The notes: generated from the letters alone by a model not told the origin. 64,000 nucleotides of DNA from Taklimakanibacter sp049323275 (GCA_049323275.1 JBMOOM010000112.1:1-64000); one strand, 5' to 3'. Positions 1 through 8,664 are shown, counted from the stretch's first letter. Numbers and translations: made by a program.

Positions 1-638
1 TCGGCGACGCCGCGCACGATGCGGCCCTGCAGCACGCGCCGGCCCGGATCGCGGCCGAGATAGACCTCGGCGATGGTCTCGGCGACGCGGGCCACCGACA
101 CGGTCTTGAGCGCCAGCGCCAGAAGCGGCACCAGCCGGCGCAGGGCGGTGAGCTCGGCATCGTTGAAGCCGCCGGTGCGCGCCGTCGCCCAATGGGTATA
201 GATGCAGTCCATCTCGCCGATGGCGCCGTCGCGGTCGAAACGCTGCAGGAAGGCGATGTAATCGGTCTGGTTCTGCTCGTCGAGCTTGTCGAGAAAGACG
301 AAATCGCGCCGGCTGCCGTCATCGATGCGGCGCCGCAATTCGTCGCCGCCATGATGCAGCAGGTGATAGAAGACGCTCTGCCGCCAGTTCTCCTCCGAAT
401 AGCTGGTCGGCGTATATTCGGTGACCTCGCGCTCGACCTTGCCGTCGGCGCGCCAGTGGAAGGCGCGGCCTTCATGGATCGGATGCAGCGTGTCGATGAC
501 GGCGACGGCGATGGTGAGGTCGAGCCCCGCCTCCATGCAGTCGGCGCAGAAGCCGTGCAGCATCTTGAGCTCGGACTTGCCGCCGAGGCCCCGCGCGATG
601 ATGGCGGCCGAGAGGCGCTCGATGTCGGCGTCCTTCAT
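1..638 (-). CDS. Adenylate/guanylate cyclase family protein, N-terminal part (partial)
   Basis: Read on the minus strand from ATG at 638, this frame stays open to the window edge (about 212 residues). It starts MKDADIERLSAAI and ends with YLGRDPGRRVLQGRIVRG, which resembles the linker just before the catalytic domain of rhizobial class III adenylate cyclases. The part seen is the family's regulatory N-terminal domain; the catalytic domain lies outside the window, so activity cannot be judged. The start overlaps the MarR stop by 4 bp (ATGA), so the two are probably translationally coupled and share the promoter near 1902-1930. The product would make cAMP if intact. Confidence 0.75.
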   Translation of the reverse strand, partial: MKDADIERLSAAIIARGLGGKSELKMLHGFCADCMEAGLDLTIAVAVIDTLHPIHEGRAFHWRADGKVEREVTEYTPTSYSEENWRQSVFYHLLHHGGDELRRRIDDGSRRDFVFLDKLDEQNQTDYIAFLQRFDRDGAIGEMDCIYTHWATARTGGFNDAELTALRRLVPLLALALKTVSVARVAETIAEVYLGRDPGRRVLQGRIVRGVA

Positions 639-1093
639 GCCGGCACCTCCGTCGCTTCGACCCGCGCGATGAGCGTCGCCAGCATGTCGCGCGTCGCGGC
701 GAGCCGGGCGGGATCGATGCCCTCGCTGGCGCGGTTGGCCCAGCCGGTCTGGCGGTGGGCGAGCCTGGCGATGCGGGCATAGCCATCCGCCGTCGGCGCC
801 AGCAGCTTCGCCGATTTATGCGCCGGATTGTCCTCGTAAGCCGCGAGGCCCTCGGCGACCAGGATATCGGCGAGGCGCTGCACGCTCTGGCGGGCGAGCC
901 CCATCACGCGGCCGATCTCGGCGACGCTGCGTTTCTCGCGCAGCACCGCGCCCAGAACCTTCCAGCGCGCCGCGGTAAGGCCGGCCGGCGCCGAAATCCG
1001 GTCGGCGGCGGCGAGAAAGCCGCCCTCCAGGCGAAAGGTCAGCAGCACGATCTCGGTCAGAAGCCTTGCGGCTTCGGTCTTCTCTAAGGACAC
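635..1093 (-). CDS. MarR family transcriptional regulator
   Basis: A 152-residue protein with the winged-helix layout of MarR regulators. The recognition region is around residues 55-80 (SVAEIGRVMGLARQSVQRL), followed by a wing containing a conserved-type DNPAHKS segment. It lies between the upstream hydrolase (4 bp gap) and the cyclase (4 bp overlap), so one transcript probably carries all three. Two near-identical palindromes cover the operon promoter, and this protein is the obvious candidate to bind them and repress its own operon. The ligand is unknown. The family call is secure; the autoregulation is inference. Confidence 0.88.
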   Translation of the reverse strand: MSLEKTEAARLLTEIVLLTFRLEGGFLAAADRISAPAGLTAARWKVLGAVLREKRSVAEIGRVMGLARQSVQRLADILVAEGLAAYEDNPAHKSAKLLAPTADGYARIARLAHRQTGWANRASEGIDPARLAATRDMLATLIARVEATEVPA

Positions 1094-1097
1094 TGGC

Positions 1098-1868
1098 TCA
1101 GATCCCGGCGATGAAACGGCGAATGGCGTCGGCCACGATATCGGGCGCGTCGAGCTGAAGCCAGTGGCCCGTGCCTTTCACCACGTCATGCTCGATCTTT
1201 GGCCGCAGCCGATAGAGCGCCGCCGCATTGTCGGAGGCCTCGCTTGCCAGGATGAAGACGGGCCCCTTCCAGGCATCGAGCGCCGGTTCCGGATTCCAGT
1301 CGGCGAAGGCCTTGCCAAAGCCGAGCCGCGCCTCGGGCGCCACCGTTTCGCAATCGGCCAGCACGCGGGCCTGGGTCTTCCGATTGCCGCCGGCGATCGT
1401 CGCATAGAACTGCTTCTGAAAATCGAGGCTTTCGGGCCTGGCCAGTCCGGCGACGATGCCGTCGCGGATCTCCCGCGGCAAAGCGCGCGGATCGGTGGCG
1501 GGATCGAGCAGGAACAGACCGGCGACGCGCTCCGGATGGCGGGCGGCGTAATCGAGCGCCGCGGCGCCGCTGCCGGAATGGGCGACGATGACGAAACGCT
1601 CGAGCTTGCGGGCCTCCGCCACGGCATCGATATCGGCGGCGCGCCCTTCATAGGAGTAGTCGCCATCTTTCGCTTCGGCGCTTTCGCCGCTGCCGCGCGA
1701 ATCGAGGGCGATCATCCTCAGTTCGCCGCCGAGCCGATCCAGAACCTCGTCCCATTGCGCGGCACGGCCGGAATCGGCGTGCAGGAAGAGGACGGGCAGG
1801 CCGGAACCCTGGCCTTTCTCGTAGACGGCGAGACGGCCTTGCGGTGCGTCGATGAAAGTCGGGGTCAT
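1098..1868 (-). CDS. Alpha/beta hydrolase
   Basis: 256 residues from ATG 1868, chosen because a good Shine-Dalgarno (GGGAGG) precedes it and the fold starts there; the open frame further upstream runs through the promoter. The nucleophile elbow is AHSGSG with Ser98, the oxyanion region is LHADSG at 29-34, and the C-terminal acid and histidine are probably in ASEASD and GTGHW. This is the typical length of a single-domain soluble hydrolase. Substrate is unknown. It is the first gene of an operon with a MarR regulator, so an inducible detoxification or ester-cleaving role is plausible. Confidence 0.85.
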   Translation of the reverse strand: MTPTFIDAPQGRLAVYEKGQGSGLPVLFLHADSGRAAQWDEVLDRLGGELRMIALDSRGSGESAEAKDGDYSYEGRAADIDAVAEARKLERFVIVAHSGSGAAALDYAARHPERVAGLFLLDPATDPRALPREIRDGIVAGLARPESLDFQKQFYATIAGGNRKTQARVLADCETVAPEARLGFGKAFADWNPEPALDAWKGPVFILASEASDNAAALYRLRPKIEHDVVKGTGHWLQLDAPDIVADAIRRFIAGI

Positions 1869-1884
1869 GATGGCCTCCCGGATA

Positions 1885-1931
1885 ATTGACAGGATACTGT
1901 CAATATAAGTAATCGACAGGATGCTGTCAAT
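1885..1931 (-). promoter_or_regulatory. Promoter with two palindromic operators (hydrolase/MarR operon)
   Basis: On the minus strand TTGACA (1930-1925) and TATATT (1907-1902) are separated by exactly 17 bp, a near-consensus housekeeping promoter. Two palindromes occupy it: ATTGACAG-N4-CTGTCAAT at 1885-1904 and a one-mismatch copy at 1912-1931, with centres 27 bp apart. The upstream copy contains the -35 box; the downstream copy overlaps the end of the -10 box and the start region. This is classic repressor geometry, and the operon encodes a MarR protein. Confidence 0.75.
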
Positions 1932-1970
1932 ATGGGCGGCGAAATACCGTCTCCCCACTTTGCGGCATCT

Positions 1971-2170
1971 CCTCCTTCCCGCGCGAAGCGGGGGAAGGTG
2001 GCGCGTAGCGCCGGATGGGGGCCGTGCCGAATGAACCCTGCCGATGGGTCGGGGCGTCTGATGACCACCCGTATGCTGAGATGATCTCAAGGTGTGGGGC
2101 GTTTTGCCGGTTGCCCGACCCCATCCGGCGCTGCGCGCCACCTTCCCCGCGCATTGCGCGGGGAAGGAGA
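1971..2170. repeat. RIME-like intergenic palindromic element
   Basis: Two arms of about 50 bp in inverted orientation (1971-2020 and 2119-2170). Each contains its own small stem (CTTCCC..GGGGAAGG and GGCGCG..GCGCC), with about 100 bp between the arms. The arrangement resembles mosaic palindromic elements in rhizobial intergenic DNA. No gene is apparent inside it; the short frames here are chance. Confidence 0.6.
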
Positions 2171-2317
2171 AGGATGTGAAATAGAAAGGACGCTTTGCGG
2201 AGTGAGGGGAAGATGTTGCCTTCGTGGGCTGGAGCGTGGTTGGTCGGCGCAGTGTTTGATTTTGACAGGGTGATCAGATGGAAAAGCGGCATACCAGGAA
2301 CAGCGGAGTTTCGAGCC

Positions 2318-2379
2318 CCGCTGTAGACCGCTGTAATCTGCTGATAACCTGCTGTTATCGCCGCTGTAAATTACAGCGG
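2318..2379. repeat. GCTGT repeat cluster with terminal palindrome
   Basis: Units related to CCGCTGTAA start at 2318, 2328, 2338, 2348 and 2361, mostly 10 bp apart (the 2338 and 2348 units are degenerate). The last is half of the perfect palindrome CCGCTGTAAATTACAGCGG at 2361-2379. It lies directly 3' of argH, before the repeat at 1971-2170. The palindrome could form an argH mRNA end hairpin, but no T run follows on the minus strand. The remaining stretch 2171-2317 shows nothing I can assign. Confidence 0.5.
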
Positions 2380-2387
2380 TGGCACAA

Positions 2388-3779
2388 CTAGCCCGCCTGC
2401 TTCCCAAGCGTCTTCAGCCAGCGCGCCGCTTCGCGGGCCACATTCCTCGGCGCGGTGCCGCCGAGGCTCAGCCGCGAGGCGACGGAATTCTCGACCGAAA
2501 GCACCTTGTAGACATCGGTGGTGATCCTGTCGTTCACGCTGTGCATGTCGGTGAGGCTCAAGGAGGCGAGGTCGCAGTTCTTCTTCTCGGCCAGCGCCAC
2601 CAGCGCGCCCGTCACATGATGCGCCTCGCGGAAGGGCAGGCCCAGCGTGCGCACCAGCCAGTCGGCGAGATCGGTCGCGGTGGCGAAGCCCTGCGCCGCC
2701 GAGGCGCGCATCGCCTTGGCATTGGGCTCGAGGTCCTTGATCATGCCGGTCATCGCCGCGATGGCGAGCGAGAGATTGTCGATCGCGTCGAAGGCCGGCT
2801 CCTTGTCCTCCTGCATGTCCTTCGAATAGGTCAGCGGCAGTCCCTTCATCACCACGAGCAATGACGAGAAGGCGCCGAGGATGCGGCCCGGCTTGCCGCG
2901 GATCAGTTCGGCCGCGTCGGGATTGCGCTTCTGCGGCATGATCGACGATCCGGTGGTGAATTTGTCGGAGAGCGTCACGAAGCGGAACTGCGCCGAGCAC
3001 CAGATGACGATCTCTTCCGCGAGGCGCGACAGATGCATCGCGGCGATCGAGGCGGCGGCGAGAAGCTCGAGCACGAAGTCGCGGTCGGCCACGGCATCGA
3101 GCGAGTTGCGCATCGGCCGGTCGAAGCCCAGCTCCTTCGCCGTCATGTTGCGGTCGATGGGAAAGGACGTGCCGGCGAGCGCCGCGGCGCCCAGAGGCGA
3201 CTCGTTCATGCGCTTCCTGGCATCCGCGATGCGGCCCCTGTCGCGGGCGAGCATCTCGACATAAGCGAGAAGGTGATGGCCGAAAGTGACCGGCTGCGCC
3301 ACCTGCAGATGGGTGAAGCCCGGCATGATCGTCGCCGCATGGGTTTCGGCCTTGCCGGCGAGCGCCAGCTGCAGATCGTGCAATTGCCCGTCCAGATGGT
3401 CGCAGACGTCGCGGATATAGAGGCGGAAGTCGGTCGCCACCTGGTCATTGCGCGAGCGCGCGGTATGGAGGCGCCCGGCCGCCGGGCCGATCAGATCCTT
3501 CAGGCGCTGCTCGACATTCATATGGATGTCTTCGAGACCGCGCGAAAAAGTGAAGGCGCCGCTTTCGATTTCGGCTTGCACCTTCTCCAGGCCCCGCCTT
3601 ATTTCAGCCGCGTCGGACTTGGAGATGATGCCTTGTTCGGCAAGCATCTTGGCATGGGCGAGCGACCCCTTGATGTCCTGCGCGAACAGCCTCTGGTCGA
3701 AGCCGATCGAGGCGTTGATCTCTTCCATGATGGCGTCGGGCGCGCTCTCGAACCTGCCGCCCCACATCTTGTTGGTCAT
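2388..3779 (-). CDS. argH: Argininosuccinate lyase
   Basis: 463 residues, the full length for this family. It splits argininosuccinate to arginine and fumarate, the last step of arginine synthesis, in the cytoplasm. The fumarase/aspartase-superfamily signature GSSIMPQKRNPD is at 277-288 and the substrate-binding HTARSRNDQ at 105-113. It starts only 27 bp from the divergent TlpA-like gene, so their promoters must overlap each other or the coding starts. The argH/tlpA divergent pair is familiar from rhizobial genomes. Confidence 0.97.
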   Translation of the reverse strand: MTNKMWGGRFESAPDAIMEEINASIGFDQRLFAQDIKGSLAHAKMLAEQGIISKSDAAEIRRGLEKVQAEIESGAFTFSRGLEDIHMNVEQRLKDLIGPAAGRLHTARSRNDQVATDFRLYIRDVCDHLDGQLHDLQLALAGKAETHAATIMPGFTHLQVAQPVTFGHHLLAYVEMLARDRGRIADARKRMNESPLGAAALAGTSFPIDRNMTAKELGFDRPMRNSLDAVADRDFVLELLAAASIAAMHLSRLAEEIVIWCSAQFRFVTLSDKFTTGSSIMPQKRNPDAAELIRGKPGRILGAFSSLLVVMKGLPLTYSKDMQEDKEPAFDAIDNLSLAIAAMTGMIKDLEPNAKAMRASAAQGFATATDLADWLVRTLGLPFREAHHVTGALVALAEKKNCDLASLSLTDMHSVNDRITTDVYKVLSVENSVASRLSLGGTAPRNVAREAARWLKTLGKQAG

Positions 3780-3806
3780 GACCCGCCTCGCTGATGGAAT
3801 TCCCGA

Positions 3807-4442
3807 ATGAATGAAAAAGCCCGCAACCTGAAGCCCGCACTCCTGGTCGTAGCCCTCGCGGCGATCGCCGCAGGCTTCGGGGTTTACTTGAAGGGGGAAG
3901 GCGATGGCAAGGTCGAGCCGCCGGCCGCCCAGACCGCCACCGTCCCGCCGCAGAACGCCGTCACCAGGGCCCTGTCGACCGGCACCATGACCGCCTTCGT
4001 GGTCAAGGCCGACCGCAAGCCCGCGCCGGACATCAGCTTCCTGCCCGAAAATGGCGGTGAAACCACGCTCAAGGCCTGGAAGGGCCGCGTCGTGCTGGTC
4101 AATCTGTGGGCCACCTGGTGCGCCCCCTGCCGCGAGGAGATGCCGTCATTGGCGAAGCTTCAGACCGACATGGGATCACCCGATTTTGAAGTCGTCGCCA
4201 TCGCCGTCGACCGCAAGGGCCTCGAGGCCTCGGGCAAGTTTCTGAAGGAAGTCGGCGCCACCGCGCTCAAGCTCTATGCCGACCCCTCGACCGAGAGCTT
4301 AAGCAAGTTCCAGGCGGTCGGCCTGCCGTCCTCGATCCTCCTCGACCGCGAAGGCCGCGAGATCGGCCGCCTCGCCGGCCCCGCCGAATGGGATTCACCC
4401 GACGCCAAGGCGCTGATCAAGGCGGCGGTGGCGGAGAAGTAA
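3807..4442 (+). CDS. TlpA family thiol:disulfide reductase
   Basis: 211 residues. One N-terminal membrane segment (about residues 9-28) anchors a periplasmic thioredoxin fold. The redox motif WCAPC has Cys105 and Cys108, and the cis-proline region is GLPSSILLD. TlpA-like proteins keep periplasmic cysteines reduced, for example in cytochrome c or cytochrome oxidase maturation. The linker at 30-60 is rich in Pro, Gln and Thr. Divergent from argH with 27 bp between starts. Confidence 0.9.
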   Translation: MNEKARNLKPALLVVALAAIAAGFGVYLKGEGDGKVEPPAAQTATVPPQNAVTRALSTGTMTAFVVKADRKPAPDISFLPENGGETTLKAWKGRVVLVNLWATWCAPCREEMPSLAKLQTDMGSPDFEVVAIAVDRKGLEASGKFLKEVGATALKLYADPSTESLSKFQAVGLPSSILLDREGREIGRLAGPAEWDSPDAKALIKAAVAEK

Positions 4443-4475
4443 TTTTCTCCCCGCGCTCCGCTTTCTCCTTCATTT

Positions 4476-4613
4476 CCCCTTCTCCCGCGCGGCACGCGTG
4501 GGAGAAGGTGCCCGAAGGGCGGATGAGGGCTCTTTTGCAAAGGCTACGGAAATCCAAGAGCCCTCACCCGGCCTTCGGCCACCCTCTCCCATTGCTTCGC
4601 AACGGGCGAGGGG
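4476..4613. repeat. RIME-like intergenic palindromic element
   Basis: Inverted arms built from CCTTCTCCC / GGGAGAAGG and GAGGGCTCTT / AAGAGCCCTC fill most of the gap between two convergent genes. It shares the CTCTCCC/GGGAG modules with elements at 37548-37572 and near 59405-59454. It may act as a processing or termination hairpin for both flanking transcripts; I see no gene inside. Confidence 0.55.
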
Positions 4614-4647
4614 GAAACTGAGGAGAGAGCTCTAAAACGTAGAGAGA

Positions 4648-5523
4648 TTACCGCGTCGGCACCGGCTTTTCGCCGCGATAGTCGTAAAAGCCGCGATTGG
4701 TCTTGCGGCCGAGCCAGCCGGCCTCGACATATTTCACGAGAAGCGGGCAGGGTCGGTATTTCGAATCGGCGAGGCCTTCATAGAGCACCTGCATGATCGA
4801 CAGGCAGGTATCGAGGCCGATGAAGTCGGCGAGCTCGAGCGGGCCCATCGGATGATGCGCGCCGAGCTTCATCGACAGGTCGATCGCCTCGACATTGCCG
4901 ACGCCTTCATAGAGCGTATAGACGGCCTCGTTGATCATCGGCATCAGGATGCGGTTGACGATGAAGGCCGGGAAGTCCTCGGCGACCGCAATGGTCTTCT
5001 TCAGCTGCAGCGAGAATTCCTTCACCGAGCTGAAGGTCTGCTCGTCGGTGGCGATGCCGCGGATGAGCTCGACCAGCTCCATGAGCGGCACCGGATTCAT
5101 GAAGTGGATGCCCATGAATTTTTCCGGCCGGTCGGTCGAGGCGGCGAGCCTGGTGATCGAGATCGACGAGGTGTTGGTGCCGAGCAGGGCCGTCTCGGAA
5201 AGATGCGGGCAGACGGCGGCGAAGATCTTGCGCTTGACCGCCTCGTCCTCGACGGCGCTTTCGATCACCAGATCGCAGGCGCCGAAATCCTCGTAGGAAG
5301 CGGCCATGCCGATGTTCTTGAGAGCCCCGTCGCGCTGCTGCTCGGTGATCTTGCCGGATTTGACCTGGCGCGAAAGATTGCCGTTGATCGTGGCGAGGCC
5401 GGCCTCGATCTTGTCCTTGCTGACGTCGTTGAGAAGAACCTGGAAGCCGGCGAGGGCGCACACATGGGCGATGCCGTTGCCCATCTGACCGGCGCCGATA
5501 ACGCCGACTTTGCTGATCTGCAT
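4648..5523 (-). CDS. 3-hydroxybutyryl-CoA dehydrogenase
   Basis: 291 residues, matching the short single-function 3-hydroxyacyl-CoA dehydrogenases (Hbd/PaaH type). The Rossmann motif GVIGAGQMGNG is at residues 7-17. Catalytic His140 lies in GIHFMNPVP, with the family Ser and Asn nearby (TNTSS, MNP). It interconverts acetoacetyl-CoA and 3-hydroxybutyryl-CoA with NAD(P). In this genome it could serve butyrate-type oxidation or the entry of acetyl-CoA units into the ethylmalonyl-CoA pathway. It stands alone, convergent with tlpA. Confidence 0.92.
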   Translation of the reverse strand: MQISKVGVIGAGQMGNGIAHVCALAGFQVLLNDVSKDKIEAGLATINGNLSRQVKSGKITEQQRDGALKNIGMAASYEDFGACDLVIESAVEDEAVKRKIFAAVCPHLSETALLGTNTSSISITRLAASTDRPEKFMGIHFMNPVPLMELVELIRGIATDEQTFSSVKEFSLQLKKTIAVAEDFPAFIVNRILMPMINEAVYTLYEGVGNVEAIDLSMKLGAHHPMGPLELADFIGLDTCLSIMQVLYEGLADSKYRPCPLLVKYVEAGWLGRKTNRGFYDYRGEKPVPTR

Positions 5524-5667
5524 GTTAATCTACTACCCATTTGGTAAAGGCGACGGAGCCTATATCGTGCCTGTTGCTTGGGCAAGTGCATTTCGCATGT
5601 GCGAGATCGGGTCTGGCATGCCCGGGCGGCGATTTACCGCGCCCCGGCCCTGCGGCCATAGTCCGGA

Positions 5668-6843
5668 ATGACCCAAGATTCGAACCGGCTGGCTTTGTGG
5701 GCCCTGTTTGCCGGAAATTTCATCATCGGGACCGGCATCATGCTGCCCGCCGGCATGCTGAACGACCTGTCGGCGGGTCTCGGCGTCACCCCCGCCGCCG
5801 CCGGCCTGCTGCTGATCGTCGGCGGTCTCGTCATCGGCTTCGGCGCGCCCTTCTTCGCCACCTTCACCAGCCGGCTCGACCGGCGCGTGCTGCTCTCGGG
5901 CTCGCTCGCCTTCTACGCGCTGGGCCACGGGCTCTCGGCGCTCGCCCCCGATTTCTGGAGCCTCGTCGCGCTGCGCGCCGTCACGGTGATCTCGGCCGGC
6001 CTCTTCACGCCGCAGGCGGCCGCCACGCTCGGCCTCATGCTGCCGCCCCAGAAGCGCGCCGCCGCCGTCGCCTTCGTCTTCATCGGCTGGTCGATCGCCT
6101 CCGTCGCCGGCATGCCGTCGGGCAGCCTCATCGCCGCCTTCGCCGGCTGGCGCGTCGCCTATGCGCTGATGGCGCTGCTCGCCGCGATCTCGGCCTTGCT
6201 GGTGTGGCGCGCCTTGCCCAGGGGCCTGCGCGCGCCGCCGCTGTCGCTGTCGGCCTGGCGGGCCGTGTTCTTCGATCCGGTGCTGGTGCTCATCCTGCTG
6301 GTGACCCTCGCCTCGGGCTCGGGCCAGTTCACGCTCTCGGGCTATCTGGTGGTCATCTACAAGGACGTTCTCGGCGCCTCGCCGACCCTCATCGCGCTGC
6401 TGCTGTCGGGCTTCGGCGTCGCCGGCGTCACCGGCAATTTCCTCGCCGCGCGTTTCGTCGGCAGGCTCGGGGTCGAGAGGCTGATCGTCCTCGCGCTGGG
6501 CGCCATCCTTCTCGGCCTCGCGGTCTTCTGGGCGAGCTTCGGCCTGCTCGCCGGCGCCGCCGTCAGCGTGGCGCTGTGGGGGCTCGGCACCTTCTCGTCC
6601 AACTCTTTGCAGCAGAGCCGCCTCATCACTCACGAGCCGGCGCTCGCCTCGGCCTCGGTGGCGCTCAACACCTCGACCATCTATCTCGGCCAGGCGATCG
6701 GCGCCGCCACCGGCGCACGCCTCATCGCCGGCCACGAGCTCGTGCATCTGGCGCCGGTCGCCGCCCTCTTCCTGATCCTCGCCATCGCGCTCACCCTCGC
6801 CGCCGACAGATTTTCGCGAAGGAAGCCCGGCGCGCAAAAATAA
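5668..6843 (+). CDS. MFS transporter
   Basis: 391 residues with about 12 hydrophobic segments and no soluble domain. The loop after the second segment reads ATFTSRLDRRVLL, an MFS-type charged loop, and the second half repeats the fold. The sequence has the look of DHA1/AraJ-type drug or sugar exporters. Start ATG 5668 places the first helix at once (LALWALFAGNFIIGTGIMLP). Its stop codon overlaps the T tract of a terminator read on the other strand. Substrate cannot be told. Confidence 0.88.
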   Translation: MTQDSNRLALWALFAGNFIIGTGIMLPAGMLNDLSAGLGVTPAAAGLLLIVGGLVIGFGAPFFATFTSRLDRRVLLSGSLAFYALGHGLSALAPDFWSLVALRAVTVISAGLFTPQAAATLGLMLPPQKRAAAVAFVFIGWSIASVAGMPSGSLIAAFAGWRVAYALMALLAAISALLVWRALPRGLRAPPLSLSAWRAVFFDPVLVLILLVTLASGSGQFTLSGYLVVIYKDVLGASPTLIALLLSGFGVAGVTGNFLAARFVGRLGVERLIVLALGAILLGLAVFWASFGLLAGAAVSVALWGLGTFSSNSLQQSRLITHEPALASASVALNTSTIYLGQAIGAATGARLIAGHELVHLAPVAALFLILAIALTLAADRFSRRKPGAQK

Positions 6844-6866
6844 AGGCCCGGCGGAGACCGGGCCTT
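6843..6866 (-). terminator. Rho-independent terminator of etfBA
   Basis: Perfect 9-bp stem AAGGCCCGG / CCGGGCCTT with a 6-nt loop. Read on the minus strand it is followed by TTTATTTTT, which lies inside the last codons of the convergent MFS gene. Confidence 0.8.
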
Positions 6867-6891
6867 CATCTGTTTCCCGGAAAAGGGTTCG

Positions 6892-7833
6892 CTACTTGCC
6901 GAGCTTGCCGAGCTCGGCCTCGAGCTCCGGCACCGCCTGGAAGAGATCGGCGACGAGGCCGTAATCGGCGACCTGGAAGATCGGCGCCTCTTCGTCCTTG
7001 TTGATGGCGACGATGACCTTCGAGTCCTTCATGCCGGCGAGATGCTGGATGGCGCCGGAAATGCCGACCGCGATATAGAGATCAGGCGCGACGACCTTGC
7101 CGGTCTGGCCGACCTGATAGTCGTTCGGCACGAAGCCCGCATCGACGGCCGCGCGCGAGGCGCCCACCGCGGCGCCGAGCTTGTCGGCGACCTTGTCGAG
7201 CATATGGAAGTTCTCGCCGTTCTGCATGCCGCGGCCGCCGGAAATGATGATCTTGGCCGAGGTCAGCTCGGGGCGGTCGGACTTCGACAGATTCTCGCCC
7301 TGATATGAGGAGAGGCCGGGATCGGCTGGCGCCGCCGTCTTCTCGACCGCGGCGGATCCGCCTTCGCCGGTCGCCGGGAAGGCGGCGGTGCGCACCGTGA
7401 TGACCTTCTTCTTGTCGGTCGACTGCACCGTCTGCACGGCGTTGCCGGCATAGATGAGGCGCACGAAGGTGTCGGGCGACTTCACTTCCGAGATGTCGGA
7501 GATCTGCATGACATCGAGAAGCGCCGCGGCGCGCGGCGTGTAGTTCTTGCCGTTGGTGGTGGCGGGCGCGACGATGTGATCATAGGGGCCGGCGAGCGCC
7601 ACGATGAGGGCGGCCATCGGCTCGGCGAGCGGGCGCTCATATTGCGGCGCGTCGACATGCAGAACCTTGGCGACGCCCTGGAGCTTCGCGGCCTGGGCGG
7701 CGGCGGCATCGGCATTATGACCGGCGACCAGCACATGCACGTCGCCGCCAAGCTGGGCGGCGGCCGTCAGCGCCTTGTTGGTCGCGTCCTTGAGATGAGC
7801 ATTGTCGTGCTCGGCGATGAGAAGAACAGCCAT
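6892..7833 (-). CDS. etfA: Electron transfer flavoprotein, alpha subunit
   Basis: 313 residues. ETF-alpha carries FAD and passes electrons from acyl-CoA and other dehydrogenases to ETF-quinone oxidoreductase. The C-terminal FAD domain shows ISGGRGMQ, the conserved VGQTGKVVAPDLY and GISGAIQHLAGM, and the DEEAPIF segment. It follows etfB with a 1-bp gap, and the terminator at 6843-6866 closes the pair. Confidence 0.96.
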   Translation of the reverse strand: MAVLLIAEHDNAHLKDATNKALTAAAQLGGDVHVLVAGHNADAAAAQAAKLQGVAKVLHVDAPQYERPLAEPMAALIVALAGPYDHIVAPATTNGKNYTPRAAALLDVMQISDISEVKSPDTFVRLIYAGNAVQTVQSTDKKKVITVRTAAFPATGEGGSAAVEKTAAPADPGLSSYQGENLSKSDRPELTSAKIIISGGRGMQNGENFHMLDKVADKLGAAVGASRAAVDAGFVPNDYQVGQTGKVVAPDLYIAVGISGAIQHLAGMKDSKVIVAINKDEEAPIFQVADYGLVADLFQAVPELEAELGKLGK

Positions 7834-7834
7834 C

Positions 7835-8581
7835 TCAGATCACTCCCGCTTCCTTGAGCTTCGATACGAGTTCGTTGACGGTCTTGACCTTGACGCCGGC
7901 CAGACGCTTCGGCGGCTCGGCGGTGTTGACGACCTTGAGGCGCGGCGCGACATCGGCGCCGTAATCGGCCGGGCTCTTCTCCTCGAGCGGCTTCTTCTTC
8001 GCCTTCATGATGTTGGGGAGCGAGGCATAACGCGGCTGGTTGAGGCGGAGATCGGTGGTCATGATCAGCGGCATCTTGACCTTGATGGTCTGCAGGCCGC
8101 CGTCGATCTCGCGGGTCACCGTCGCTTCCGCGCCGTTGATCTCGAGCTTGGAGGCGAAGGTCGCCTGGGCCCAGCCGAGCAGGGCGGAGAGCATCTGGCC
8201 GGTCTGGTTGCAGTCGTCGTCGATCGCCTGCTTGCCGAGAATCACGAGATCCGGCTTCTCGGCCTCGATCACGCCCTTCAGGATCTTGGCGATGCCGAGC
8301 GGCTCGACATAGTCGTCGGTCTTGACCAGGATGCCGCGGTCGGCGCCCATGGCGAGGGCGGTGCGGATGGTTTCCTGGGCCTGGGCCGGGCCCACCGAAA
8401 TGGCGACAACCTCGGTCGCCTTGCCGGCTTCCTTGAGCCTGACGGCTTCCTCGACGCCGATTTCGTCGAAGGGGTTCATCGACATCTTCACATTGGCGAG
8501 CTCGACACCCGAGCCGTCCGCTTTGACGCGAATTTTGACGTTGTAATCAACGACGCGCTTGACCGCGACCAGGACCTTCAT
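7835..8581 (-). CDS. etfB: Electron transfer flavoprotein, beta subunit
   Basis: 248 residues from ATG 8581 (MKVLVAVKRVVDYNVKIRV). AGGAG sits just upstream; a GTG six bases earlier is possible but less well placed. ETF-beta binds AMP and forms the heterodimer with EtfA. The family segment SVGPAQAQETIRTALAMGADRGI and the DDCNQTGQ region are present. It is first in a two-gene operon and is likely needed for fatty acid or amino acid oxidation. Confidence 0.96.
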   Translation of the reverse strand: MKVLVAVKRVVDYNVKIRVKADGSGVELANVKMSMNPFDEIGVEEAVRLKEAGKATEVVAISVGPAQAQETIRTALAMGADRGILVKTDDYVEPLGIAKILKGVIEAEKPDLVILGKQAIDDDCNQTGQMLSALLGWAQATFASKLEINGAEATVTREIDGGLQTIKVKMPLIMTTDLRLNQPRYASLPNIMKAKKKPLEEKSPADYGADVAPRLKVVNTAEPPKRLAGVKVKTVNELVSKLKEAGVI

Positions 8582-8635
8582 GGGCACTCCTCATGGGGTT
8601 GCCGCCTTTATGTGGCGGCGCACAAATCGGGCGCG

Positions 8636-8664
8636 AAACTAGAGATCACACCCCCCTGAGTCAA
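8636..8664 (-). promoter_or_regulatory. Candidate etfBA promoter
   Basis: Minus-strand TTGACT (8664-8659), 17 bp, then TAGTTT (8641-8636), about 55 bp upstream of etfB. The -35 is good and the -10 weak. A small inverted repeat ATGAC-N5-GTCAT at 8735-8749 lies further upstream and might be an operator. Confidence 0.4.

Noticed and set aside
5541..7004. Long plus-strand frame of 487 codons around the MFS gene
   Set aside because: Arg/Pro-rich translation without hydrophobic segments; the frame from 5668 gives a proper 12-helix transporter.
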